The notes under the pieces were generated by a model. The model was not told the DNA's origin and did no database searches. It was given only the letters and a program-made list of their open reading frames with translations. A stretch of DNA of 64,000 bases, from contig NC_036456.1 of the NCBI RefSeq assembly GCF_002775205.1, positions 12,675,463 to 12,739,462 of the forward strand, written 5' to 3'. A program made the translations under genes and the position numbers. The DNA comes from Xiphophorus maculatus (Eukaryota; Chordata; Actinopteri; Cyprinodontiformes; Poeciliidae). Below, piece after piece: positions 41,401 through 51,886 of this stretch (the first letter of the stretch is position 1; each line of letters starts with the position of its first letter).

Positions 41401-44400
41401 GGCCCACACCCCGCCCCCTCCCCGTCAGCACGTGTCGCCGCGGCCCCCAGCCCAGACCCAGACGGGTCAGCAGGGCTGGTACCCGCCGCACCCGGCCTCG
41501 CAGGTCCAGGAGCTGCACTCTGAGGGGGGCTACAAGGGCAACAACCCGGGGCCCAGAGGAAGAGTTAACCAGGTTCCTCTGTCAAAGAGAGGGATAGAGA
41601 AGACCCAGACGGCGCAGACGCCTTCCTATCAGTCCAGCAAGGTAAACGCATCGACACGCTTTGGTCACCGCCTCACAGCTTGGGGAGTCGTCTAGTTCCT
41701 CACTAGATAACTCTAGAGATAACGCTCCAGATTTTTATTTACTGTAGGATGATGCTGCTCAGGTTTGAAGAAGCTGGGTGATGTCGATTTTTAACCTAAT
41801 CTTTTTTTTGTTTGTTTTGTTTTGGTTTTTTTTACCCCTCCAGGGGGTCTTTTGTGGGCTCTAGTGTCCCTTATATGACAGTGGGCTGACAGGAAACAGG
41901 GAAGGAGAGAGGGGAAGACATGCGGCAAATGTCGTCAGGTCCGGGAGTCGAACCCGCGACGGCCGCGTCAAGGACTCAAGACCTCCAAATACGGGTCGCG
42001 CTAACCACTACGCCACCACGGCACGCCCAGATTTTTAACCTAATCTTATTTATGTTTGTCCTTATGTGCCCAAAAAAGCTATGAAATATCCAATTTTATT
42101 GCTTATAAATCAGAAGTAATTTAAGTGTTGATCTCCTTATCGATTTGTGAATTTTTAGCTAGATGTTTTCCACTTAAAAGTCCTTTAAAGTTGAGAGTTT
42201 TCCAGCAAAATCTATAAATTCTGTCCCATTTAGTTCTGACAACTGGGGGAGCTCTGGAGATGATGATGCAAAGAGGGATTTTACTGAAAATCAAAAACAT
42301 TATGTCATTTTTCAATGACATTCTGTCATTGAAAAACAGAATGTCTTCAGTCAGAGGCTTCTTCAAATTTGCTGCAATACAAACCGCTACAGGAGCGCTT
42401 TCCTGCCGACAGACTCCACCATGTACAATAACTCTTTGAAGAATTTTTATTAATGGCTTATAACATTTAACTTTCCTTTGTTTTTAGTTGAATTGAAATT
42501 GGAGGTTGGAAAAAGTCTGAAATTTCGACGTGAAAGAAAAGCAAGTAGGAACCTTTTGATGATTTGAGTTTTATTCTGTTTCCTCTTTTCTCCAGCAGGG
42601 GGCAGCACCATCGAGGCCTGAGGAGGAACTGGACCGGATCACCAAGAAGCTGGTTTACGATATGAACCACCCCCCTGCAGAGGACTATTTTGGTGCGACA
42701 CATTTCGTTTTATAAAAGCAGAAAATGTCATTTTCTTTGAAGTGTTATTTATTTATTTAATTTTGACGCGGTTGTTAAAGCTTTAAGTTGCTGGTTTTGC
42801 TCTCAGGTCGCTGCGCTCGCTGCGGGGACAACGTGGTGGGTGACGGCAGCGGCTGCATCGCCATGGAGCAGGTGTTCCACGTGGAGTGCTTCACGTGCAT
42901 CACCTGCCACGCCCGGCTGCGAGGCCAGCCGTTCTACGCCCTGGACAAGAAGACCTACTGTGAGAAATGTTACATCGTAAGTGAGGGAACCAGACAAGAT
43001 CCGACCAGGAGGTTTGTTACGTTTTAGTTGATCTAATCCTTCCGTCTGGTGTGGTTTCAAGAGCACGTTAGAGCGCTGCTCTAAATGCTCGAAGCCCATT
43101 CTGGACCGGATCCTGCGGGCCATGGGGAAGGCCTACCACCCTCGCTGCTTCACCTGCGTGGTCTGTAACTGCTGCCTGGACGGCGTGCCGTTCACCGTGG
43201 ACGCCACGTCTCAGATACACTGCATAGACGACTTCCACAGGTACGCTCACGCCACGGCACCGCTCAGAGCCTCACTGCCTCGCTCTTCCAACGCGGCTTT
43301 TGACGTTTTGAAGCGCGTCTCTCTGACAGGAAGTACGCCCCTCGCTGCTCTGTTTGCGGCGAGCCCATCATGCCCGAACCGGGCCAGGAGGAGACGGTCA
43401 GGATCGTAGCCCTGGACCGCAGCTTCCATGTTCACTGCTACGTTTGTGAGGTGAGCCAGCTGTTGAGTGTGTTTATGTGAATCATTCTGTGTTTCAGGGG
43501 GGAATTATAATGCGATAAATAAAACGGTTCTCAAAATTAAGTGAACACAAATTTAAACTTACAGTGGGTTTTTGCTAATCAATTAAAAAACAGATTTTCA
43601 ATAGGCTTGTAACAAAGTCTGAATCTCATAAGGGAATTAAAATGTCTCAAAATAGTTTCAAATCAACCATTTTTCTGCACTAGAAAATTATCTAGAAGTG
43701 GATGGCAGCCAAAACAACCACCTTAAGAACAGATGGCAAAATGCTAAAAGATTCCAAAGTATAACCACAGGTTACATTAGCACCTTGCTACTGTTGACTG
43801 AAAAGCGTTGCCTGCACAGTCAGAAAGAGACTGTAACGGTTTAACGTCCATGTGAGGCACAGAGGGACAATTCAATTCATCCATCCATTTTCTAACACCC
43901 TTCTCCCTAGTGGGGTTGGGAGGTGCTAGTGCCTTTCTCCAGTTAACGTTCCGGGCGAGAGGCGGGGTTCACCCTGGACAGGTCGCCAGTCTGTCGCAGA
44001 CAATTCAATTCAAAGTACTTAAAAAAAAAAGAAGTACATAATTTACCCCACGGGCAAAGTAAATGTTATAATTTGTATCATCCAAATCGTCAGAGACGTT
44101 GTGGGAGGTTCTCCAGTCAGTCAGTCTTACAACAAATCTGAAACATGACTAAACACACCAGTAAATCCATCAAAAACTGGCTTAGGAAAAACAAATGGAA
44201 AATCCTGGGCTGAATAAAAGTCCAGCTTTGACCCCATTGAGATGCTGCAGTTTGACTGGAAACAGGCTGAACATGCATGAACCCCTCACAGCTAGAGGTG
44301 AGGAGTGGAGCAAAACCTCCTCAGGCACCGAAAGACGGTTACAAGAAGCCTGAGCATTTCTTCGTCTTCTTCAATATTAATATTGAGTGTCCTAATTTTT

Positions 44401-44851
44401 CCATGACTGTAGATTTGCATAAAAAACACCCATTTTAAATTAAGAAAATCAACAAAATGTACGGCAGAAACTCGAGTTGTATCAAAGTATTAACGGGGCG
44501 GATGAATATATTTGTAATGTATAATTTCAGCCTGATGTGGATTAGAGAAAATCTACAATAAATCCTAACTTATGAATCCGCTTGCTGTGTTTAAAACCAA
44601 CAAGGAGAGTCAGAGTGTATCATTAAAATGCCCAAAATCAATTGGACGTTTATGCCAACTAATAATTGAACTTAATGTTAATGTTGACTTGAAGAGACTC
44701 AAATGCCCGTGTCCCTCAGGAATGCGGCCTCCTGCTGTCGTCTGAAGGCGAAGGTCGAGGCTGCTACCCGCTGGATGGACACATCCTGTGTAAGAGCTGC
44801 AGCGCCCGACGCATCCAGGACCTCTCGGCCAAAATCTCCACCGACTGCTAA
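38495..44851 (+). CDS. trip6: TRIP6-type LIM protein (zyxin family)
   Basis: Focal-adhesion and nuclear-shuttling adaptor of the zyxin/LPP/TRIP6 family. Coding exons: 38495-38690, 39844-39944, 40864-40977, 41066-41641, 42596-42692, 42807-42976, 43062-43240, 43330-43450 and 44720-44851; 561 residues. The N-terminus MSGPTWLPP is shared with mammalian TRIP6. Residues up to about 330 are Pro/Gln/Tyr-rich and contain the TRIP6 block [20 protein letters not shown]. The linker [13 protein letters not shown] leads to three LIM domains ([10 protein letters not shown] from about 364, [10 protein letters not shown] from about 421, [10 protein letters not shown] from about 482). The C-terminus ISTDC is a PDZ-ligand type end; LPP and zyxin end differently. 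It is longer than human TRIP6 (476) because of the proline-rich region. The exon-5 acceptor is a tandem CAGCAG. Confidence 0.94.
38870..39270. mobile_element. Tc1-like remnant in trip6 intron
   Basis: The first coding intron of trip6 contains phrases of decayed fish Tc1 copies (CCACATCTTGTTACAAATCA and TTGACTTTGACTAGACCATT). It is non-coding, and no terminal repeats were resolved. Nothing gene-like is visible in the rest of the 38691-39843 intron. Confidence 0.4.
41804..42030 (-). mobile_element. tRNA-derived SINE with 17-bp target duplication
   Basis: A minus-oriented SINE. Read on the minus strand it has a tRNA-like head with an A-box TGGCGTAGTGGTTAGC and B-box GGTTCGACTCC, and an A-rich tail, seen as the plus-strand T run near 41804-41834. 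It is flanked by an exact duplication ATTTTTAACCTAATCTT at 41787-41803 and 42031-42047. It is in the trip6 intron before the LIM-linker exon. A second copy is at 62552-62736. Confidence 0.85.
43860..44560. mobile_element. SINE fragment plus Tc1-like remnant in last trip6 intron
   Basis: 43878-43998 is a reversed fragment of the SINE body seen at 23505-23863 (GGCGGGGTTCACCCTGGACA and TCGCCAGTCTGTCGCAGACA), flanked by a direct CAATTCAATTCA duplication at 43869-43880 and 44001-44012. 44090-44400 resembles a Tc1 transposase tail, with GACCCCATTGAGATGCTGCA. Neither codes for an intact product. Confidence 0.55.
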
Positions 44852-46342
44852 CGGAGCTCCTAACGTTTTCAGCCTCCTCCTCTTTGACGCACCCAGACCC
44901 AGTCAGCGCGTTGAGAATGGCACAAACGCATCCCCGCCGCGTTCAGACATCGTTATCGTCTCTCCCCCCCCCCCGGGCGTCTTTGTTGTTACCGACAGTC
45001 GGTATTGCAGTGAAATCACACCGTTTTTGTCGCTCTTGGTGCGTCGTTGATCATGTTTAGCTCAGATTAGTACGACGGTGGCCTGACCTGCAGGCAGCTT
45101 GGGCTCCACTCTCCCCTTTTTTCTTTTTTTTTTTTTTTTCCCCCCCCATTTCGGTACAAATTATATCTCAGTTTTAGCATAATATCATCTCATGGGACTT
45201 GCACAAATTATGATAATCAGAAAAAAAAACACAATCGAAGTACTGAAATGCCTCACAGTTAAAAAGCACAAAGTACAACGTAATACTGTGATTGTACATA
45301 TCGCACTGGTTTGGTTTGTAGCCTTTAGAGCAGTGAATTTTGCTATGAAGTCATTAACCTCCTAGTACAAGAAATGTAGACGAGACGAATGTGCAGTTTA
45401 AAAACAACCAGTTTTCACTCCTTAAGCTTCTTTAGAACCCTAAAACGCTCCAGGTCGGATTGTCTGTCCTCGCAGGATTGTGTCATTTAGCTCCTAAAGT
45501 GATCTTGAATGTTTTAAGAAACGACATTAAGGTTTTTTTTTTGTGTGCGTGTTTGACGTTGTTTTGTTGATGCTTTTGCCTGTTACATTAGAAATGGAGG
45601 TGCAATGACAAATGCTTCCGTCTTCCAAAGGAAACGGGGCGAAGGTCACTTCTGTAAAGCCTCACGAGTTCAACGATGTGCCATTAAGAGCAAAACCCGC
45701 TCGTCTAAAACTATTTCTACAGAAATGTTAAAATTATACCCAATTTATAGGGGTTGAAGTGTGTTTCTTTTTCTAGGATTGATATAAAAGTTAATGAAGA
45801 ACTTATTTCTCCCTCAAAAAGACTTTGTTCCAGGACTAAATGCTGGTGAGGTTGTGTTTATCCTTGCACTACTTGGCAGCGACAGTATTAATTGTGCTTT
45901 GCACCGCTCCGAGCCAGCCTTTATGGGAAAGGAAAAAGTGGAATCTGCTTTTTAAATGGTGTAGAAAACACGGCAGCTCCAGTCTGGGCATGGGCCGGCA
46001 TGAGACTCTCAGTAGGATAACCGAGGTTTCATTGCAAAATATATAACACAAAATACACTCCAGAATGGCAATAGTTCATTCCAATTCTGCGAAAAATCAT
46101 GTAACATATGAATTATTACAGTTATAATACCTATAACTGTAATTATCTGTGATAGATTTAGTAGTAATTTTTAACTAAACTTGCTTATTCAGAATGTTAT
46201 TGCCTTTTTGTCGCTCTGCTGTTTAGCGCGACACTGGTAGCAGAAATAGTCGGTCTATCTGCACATGTAGCTAGTCTGCAATCAGCTACCTTTACGGTAA
46301 TAAAAGTCTGTGCTGCCCTGGTTTACACAGCATAACTGATTG

Positions 46343-46410
<68 letters not shown>

Positions 46411-47560
46411 ATAATAATTCCAATTATTATAATTATTTAATAATAATTCCAATTATTATAATTATTTAATAATAATTCCAATTATTCATATATATATATA
46501 TATATATATATATTGGAATTATTTCCTTGAAACCAAATTTACCTTTCACGTAAGCAAGGGGAAGTACAGCAGCCATCTTCAACAACAGGTGGGGGAGGGG
46601 CAGCACTGATTTACTCTCGGTCCATCCAACCAGAGAAAATTCCGTGGTCTTGCATCTCATTAATTTAACTGTTTTCTTGTTTTAATGCCATAACTTTGTA
46701 AAGAAAAAGAAAAAATCGGCCCATGCCTGATATGGACTCTTGTTTATTTTCCCATTTTTCTGTAGCTAATTATCTGAATTTTGTGAATGATAAATTGCTC
46801 CAAAATCTAATTTTGATTCATGCACATTGATGTTTTAGACCCTCTGAAGGAGAAACCCTGGACACTTCCACAGCTTTACAACTATTGCAGGTCACATAAT
46901 GGATCTTCTGTACAATTTTGGGGACACTGATAAGAACACAAATCATAAAGAAAACCACAGTAAATGTTTTTGTACCTTAGATGCGAAAATATGTTTAAAA
47001 CTTAAGAAATGCAAAACATGAAATGGAAAATGTGTAGCATCCCTGTTTTCCGTCCTTTTTTTTTTTTTTTTTAAACCTAAAGGGCTACAGATTTGAAAGC
47101 CTTACCTCAAGGATTTCATCTCGGCGTCGTAATGATCCTGCTTGGTTGACTGTGACTTTTGCTAAAACGGTTCGGATATTTCACCTGTTACTTAACCTCG
47201 TGAAGTATTTTTACTGCAGTTCCATCACTAAAGGTAAACGTTTCGTTGTTGCTCGGACGACTTTTTAAGGTCCTGAATTACGCCGACTTCATTAATGTGC
47301 TTTTTGAGATGTTGTGAACCGGTCCTGCAAGTGTCAGATTTACTCTTGGCGCTGTTTCTTGGGGGGGCTGAATAAACATGTTAAATAATAAAAAGCACGT
47401 ATTTTATTGAACGTGCAGTAAAAGGGTGGATATTTATCTTAATGCATGTTGTTATTTGTGCATGAGTTGCTCTGTATTAAGACACTTCTATGCATTTACG
47501 TTACTTTCCTGGCTCAGTAACAATAATATGTTACCTGACGTAGTAAATGGAGGTTCAAAA
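44852..47560 (+). other. trip6: trip6 3' UTR and downstream repeats
   Basis: After the stop, AATAAA candidates occur near 46299, 47371 and 47386. The 3' end is unresolved and the UTR could be over 2 kb. The stretch contains AT microsatellites at 46348-46408 and 46488-46513 and the 28-bp repeats described separately. No other gene was seen. Confidence 0.4.
46348..46513. repeat. AT microsatellites flanking a 28-bp tandem repeat
   Basis: Two TA arrays (46348-46408 and 46488-46513) enclose almost three copies of an AT-only-plus-CC unit, AATAATTCCAATTATTATAA followed by TTATTTAA, at about 46408-46486. Confidence 0.85.
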
Positions 47561-47567
47561 GTTATCT

Positions 47568-47573
47568 TTTATT
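47568..47573 (-). terminator. Somatostatin-family gene poly(A) signal
   Basis: A minus-strand AATAAA 124 nt after the stop codon of the somatostatin-like gene. It gives a short 3' UTR as usual in the family. It lies close to the possible end of the convergent trip6 3' UTR. Confidence 0.55.
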
Positions 47574-47696
47574 TCAGAAGAGTTTAAATATTTTGAATTA
47601 TACATTTCAGGTGACCAAAGCCATACTTGTTACTTTGCAGCGACTCGTTTGAAAAACGTAATTATTCCACGTTTAGAGGTCCCAATGCGTCTCATG

Positions 47697-49426
47697 CTAA
47701 CATGAGGTGAAAGTCTTCCAGAAGAAGTTTCGGCAGCCTGCCTTGCGCTCTCGGTGGGTGAAGCGGATGTGTCGTCTCATCAGCCTCTGCCTGCCTCCGA
47801 GTTCGTCCTCCTCCTCCTCCTCCTGCTCGCGGAGCATCTCTTCTCCTCTGGACGCCGTCAGTTCAGACATGAGCCTCAGCAAGAGCAAGCCGGTTAGATC
47901 CTGATGGAGAACAGAACCGGGAAACTGGAGTTTATGACATTACCGGTTCCCCCTTCCTGTCTGATTACTTAGAAAAACCTCAACCTAATTTATGATGGGT
48001 ATTTTGGGTTGGTTTTGTACACTTAAATGACTGCCTCCATAGCTCCACTCTTTATGAGAATAAATAAACTAAATAGCAACCCTAATACATAGATGATTTA
48101 CTGAAAATAGTAGCATTGGGTTGTAATGAAGTCCTGAGTAAATGTATAATGCGTCATAGACAGGTCCTGTAGCATTAAAAAACGTCTGCTTCCTAAACTC
48201 TGGCATAGAAATGGAACATATTCATATTTAATATTCAAATAATTTCATATTCAAATAATGTCTTTTAAAACTACTTCAGTAGTAGTTTTTAAGATTCACT
48301 TAAAAACTGACGCACACTGTTGTCCAATATGTGTCGCTACACTTTGCGGAGGACAAACCTAGAAATTGACAGCCTTTCCTCCAAAAAGGCATTTTTCTTC
48401 TTTTCTAAACAGAATTAGTGTCACTTTGAATAAAAAGGCGGAGGAACTGTTTTTGTTGTTGTTTTAGTATATTTGTTATAGCTTTCGCGGTTTAAGATTA
48501 AGGATGAAGTAAGTATAGCAACAAAAAAAAAAAAAAAACGTCTAAAAGATGAGAAAAAGTGGGAATAGCGTCAATAGTAAATGTCAAAATAACATGTTGA
48601 TCTGCGGCAGACATGCCATGTGTAAAGGATGCAAATTTGTACTTTATAAAATAAATTTAATGACAAAGATGCTGTTTTTCTTAGCGCATGAACATCCTGA
48701 GCCAAACTAAATGTGAAAAACAAGGCAGTTTCAGCATTCCCACGTTATTTCACATAATTTCAATAGTTTAGCTTTAAACACAAAGTAGAATCTCAAATTT
48801 TCTTACTGACTTTATTTTGTAATGGAAAAGAAAATGTAATCCATCAACCCATCATCCCCAACTCATATATGCCTCATCAGTGACTGAATAAGGACAGAAA
48901 TATTTATTCTGTGGAGATTCAGGGAAACAAGCAGCAATTGAGGAAAAATGAAGTATGTAGATGCAAAGCAAGGTAAAAGTATAAAAGCAAAAAAACAGCA
49001 AGAGACTGAATAGTAATGGGAAATTTGCAACATAGGAAAATACTCGGATTTAAAGAAACATGCAGCTGATTATGAGAATTTCACAAATTAACGATAATTC
49101 ATATTCCTATGATAAATGTTCCAACTTTTATGTTGTCTAGACACTTGAGGCTAATTTAAAAAAAAAAAAATCTGTCAAATCAAAGCTATTTTCATCCAAC
49201 ACAGTCCAAATAGAATTTTAATAAAAACGACTAAATGTCCGCAGTATCTTCCAAGCGTCGATCTAATCGGAACAGATCTATTGGTTATTGAACTCACCTT
49301 ATCACTGATCAGTTCTGCTTGTAGGGTTTCCGTGAGTTCATCCATTTGTGGAGCAGAGCTGACGTGGAGCGCCAGCATGGAGGAGCACAAAGCCACAACA
49401 AGCACCTTCATCTGAGAGCAAAGCAT
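47697..49426 (-). CDS. Somatostatin-family preprohormone
   Basis: Secreted neuropeptide precursor acting through somatostatin receptors. Two minus-strand exons. Exon 1, 49426-49298 (alternative Met 49411), encodes a signal peptide MKVLVVALCSSMLALHVSSA and ends AELISDK before a consensus AAG then GTGAGT donor. Exon 2, 47900-47697, starts after CTCCATCAG. Both junctions are phase 0, giving 110 residues (105 from the second Met). The propeptide has an acidic run EEEEEDE. The end is RERKAGCRNFFWKTFTSC: a dibasic cleavage site, then somatostatin-14 with Arg for Lys at position 4, both cysteines and the FWKT core kept. One phase-0 intron in the propeptide matches the family plan. It is likely the fish paralogue called sst5 or a related one; the numbering is not settled from sequence alone, so no symbol is given. 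Confidence 0.93.
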
Positions 49427-49504
49427 CTTCACAAACCCCGAAGCCGAGTTTGTCCCAAATCTGGCAAACCCCAACAAGTCAAGCGATGTGTGGCCGATGG
49501 TTGC

Positions 49505-49520
49505 TGTGCAGATCTGATAA
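49505..49520 (-). promoter_or_regulatory. Candidate TATA-like box of the somatostatin-family gene
   Basis: The minus strand reads GACTCTATTTATCAG about 90 nt upstream of the first ATG. TATTTAT is a plausible TATA variant giving a 5' UTR of 60-70 nt. No consensus CRE was seen close by, unlike mammalian SST. Confidence 0.35.
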
Positions 49521-49689
49521 ATAGAGTCCTTCATCTTCAAATCTCCCTCATCCTCAAGCCAACGGAGGGATGTGATTGGTGGAGGAGATGACCGGTTGTC
49601 ATCTCTGACTGTGACAAAAAAATAAATAAAAACCTCAAAACACTCACAAACATTGACTGTGGGTGATTTAAACACACACTGAAGCATCT

Positions 49690-51740
49690 TTACATTTCAT
49701 CTAAACTTTAACGTAATTATATTAATTATGTTTGTCACAATTAGCAGCCAATTAGCAGTTTTGCGTGCAGGAGTCCTATCAGCTGCCTGCTGCGCGGTGC
49801 TGTTCTTGACCCGATGTGACTCAAATGTTACTCGCCCACTGCTCATATTATCACTTTGAGTCAAGAGGAAGATGAAATTTAAGGGATTTAACGCCTAAAT
49901 GTCACGCTGCAAGTACACAACTTGTATTTAGAAATTAAATAAAGAAAGGTTAAGAAGTTTGTGGGAAGCGGAGAAACTCAAGGCAGATGCACAGGAGCCT
50001 GCTGGTTTTTATTTTTGAGCTTTGGCAGATAGTTTAGAGATGGGAATGTCTTCACCTGGTTCAGCTATCCTAAAGGATCTACAGGGGAAAATGTTTTATA
50101 AAAGTAGCCAAAGAAGATGTTTCAGGTGATATTACACCACATGGATTTGTGAGTGCTTTTAGTTTTATTCTGTTCCATCCTACCTGGAAACATGTGTCAC
50201 ACTTAAATGTTCCAGAGCATCAAGTAACTTTTAATATCAAAGATAACCTGAGTAAATACAAAAAAAAGACAATTTCATTGATTCTAACTCAAGTTGTGAT
50301 GAACTAACCAAAGAAAAGAGTCCTCATCTAAAGATGAATAGGGGAAAACAACTTGTTTTTCAGGTATTCTGACTTTTATCCTGTAAATAAGGGAGAAAAA
50401 AAATCAAGTCTGGGATTTTTCTGTTCTCAGTTTTAGTTTTCTCAGATTTTTAGACTTTGAAAACTTTAAAATGAAATTCAATGCTCTTCAAGGAACTTTA
50501 TTTTCAGAAGTGGACTCACTTGGATATTTGTCAAATTTCCACTCTGTGGTTATGCTTCTTTAATAAAATATTATTTTGATTAATTCTTTAGTGCCAGCAA
50601 ATGTGGTGGATGGTGGACAATAGTGCAGATGACAATTACAAATGGTTTAAAAAAGGTTACGCGTTTTTCTAAGAAGGCAGAAGGTCTTAAATCAAGAATA
50701 AATGTTCTACCAATTTTATTTTTAGAGAAATTTAATGTGAACATTTCTCCTCAACAGCAGTCTCCTGGAAACACTCTTTAATTCGATGATGACCTTTTCT
50801 GCAGGTTTTCCTCCTCCTTCTCAACAGGACTCTCACTGATAAACCTGATTACTCAGTTTTTAAGCGAAACATGTCTTGACTTAAGGTAGCATTTTCCAGG
50901 CAGGCATCCAGCTGAGCAGGAGGAGTAAAGATCAGGTCACAGCTGTCTATCCTGCCAAGGTGTTTGTGAAAACTAGTGAAGGTTTATTTAAGTTAATAAT
51001 ACATTTGAATAACTAATGAATGAATTCTTAGCGTCATTCATGTTGGCAATGAGTCAAAATCCCGAACAAGTTGAGCTTGTTCGTAGGCCAACGAGGTTAA
51101 TAACAGATATGTGCCGATTTTCTCAAGAGTGGTTCCAGTCCCCTTTGGCGTTGCTGCCCTCTGCTGGTTATTCTGTGTCAGTGGCTATTTGAAAGAACCG
51201 ATACCAACTGGTTTCTCCATCTTCACTCTGATGATTGGTGGCTAAAATATCTTTAATTGATATAAAATTTGGGACAGAACAGCATAAAGTGCAAATCGAT
51301 TGAAGAAATAACCATGAAGTCAGATGATAAAGATAGCATGACAGCACTAGTATCAAAATACACGTTTAAAAGTTCAGAAACCCGATACCTTTGAAAAAGC
51401 TGAAAATGTAAGCAAGAAATTATTAATTTTTAAAATGTGTTTCTATCAGTATATGTGTAGTATGTCAGAACAGGAAGCAATAATGAAATTTGTCAACAAA
51501 AAAATGGTTAAATGTTTTGCTTCTAAATTGATCTAATATCTTTCTTTTTATCTTCAATTGCATGGCTGAAAGAAAACAGCATTACAATCTCTTTTAAATA
51601 CCAAAAAATAGTGGCATATTTGAGTCCTTACTACTGGACAAATTTTGCCATTCACATTGGCAGGAGCTGTTCTGTCACTGACTTAATTACTGACAGGCTG
51701 CACCTTGGGAGGCAGCTGATTGTTAGTTGCTTTGTGGACA
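49690..51740. other. Intergenic region, no gene seen
   Basis: AT-rich sequence between the somatostatin-like gene and the ZP-domain gene. No conserved exons, RNA genes or clear transposon ends were recognised on either strand. Confidence 0.5.
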
Positions 51741-51748
51741 AATGGTGT

Positions 51749-51756
51749 TATAAAAG
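51749..51756 (+). promoter_or_regulatory. TATA box of the ZP-domain gene
   Basis: A canonical TATAAAAG 131 nt before the start codon at 51887. A transcription start near 51780 would give a 5' UTR of about 105 nt. A symmetrical pair of E-boxes follows at 51800-51816. Confidence 0.6.
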
Positions 51757-51886
51757 GTTGGGCAGAGGACAGAGTTTCATGGTGCATGTCTGGTGAAAAA
51801 CAAGTGGTTCACTTGTGCTTGTACTGGTCAGTAGGTGTAGTTTGTTAGCTGTTAAGCTAGCGTTAGACACCAATACATCAACAGCT

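Noticed and set aside
41052-41597. 181- and 139-residue Arg/Pro-rich and Gly/Val-rich ORFs overlapping trip6 exon 4
   Set aside because: Shadow frames of a GC-rich proline-coding exon; the frame kept across splice sites is the TRIP6 one.
42721-43436. Reverse-strand ORFs across the LIM exons
   Set aside because: Antisense shadows of strongly constrained TRIP6 exons.
47707-47904. Plus-strand ORF with a Ser run
   Set aside because: Antisense shadow of the somatostatin exon 2 acidic stretch; the minus strand has the conserved peptide and splice acceptor.
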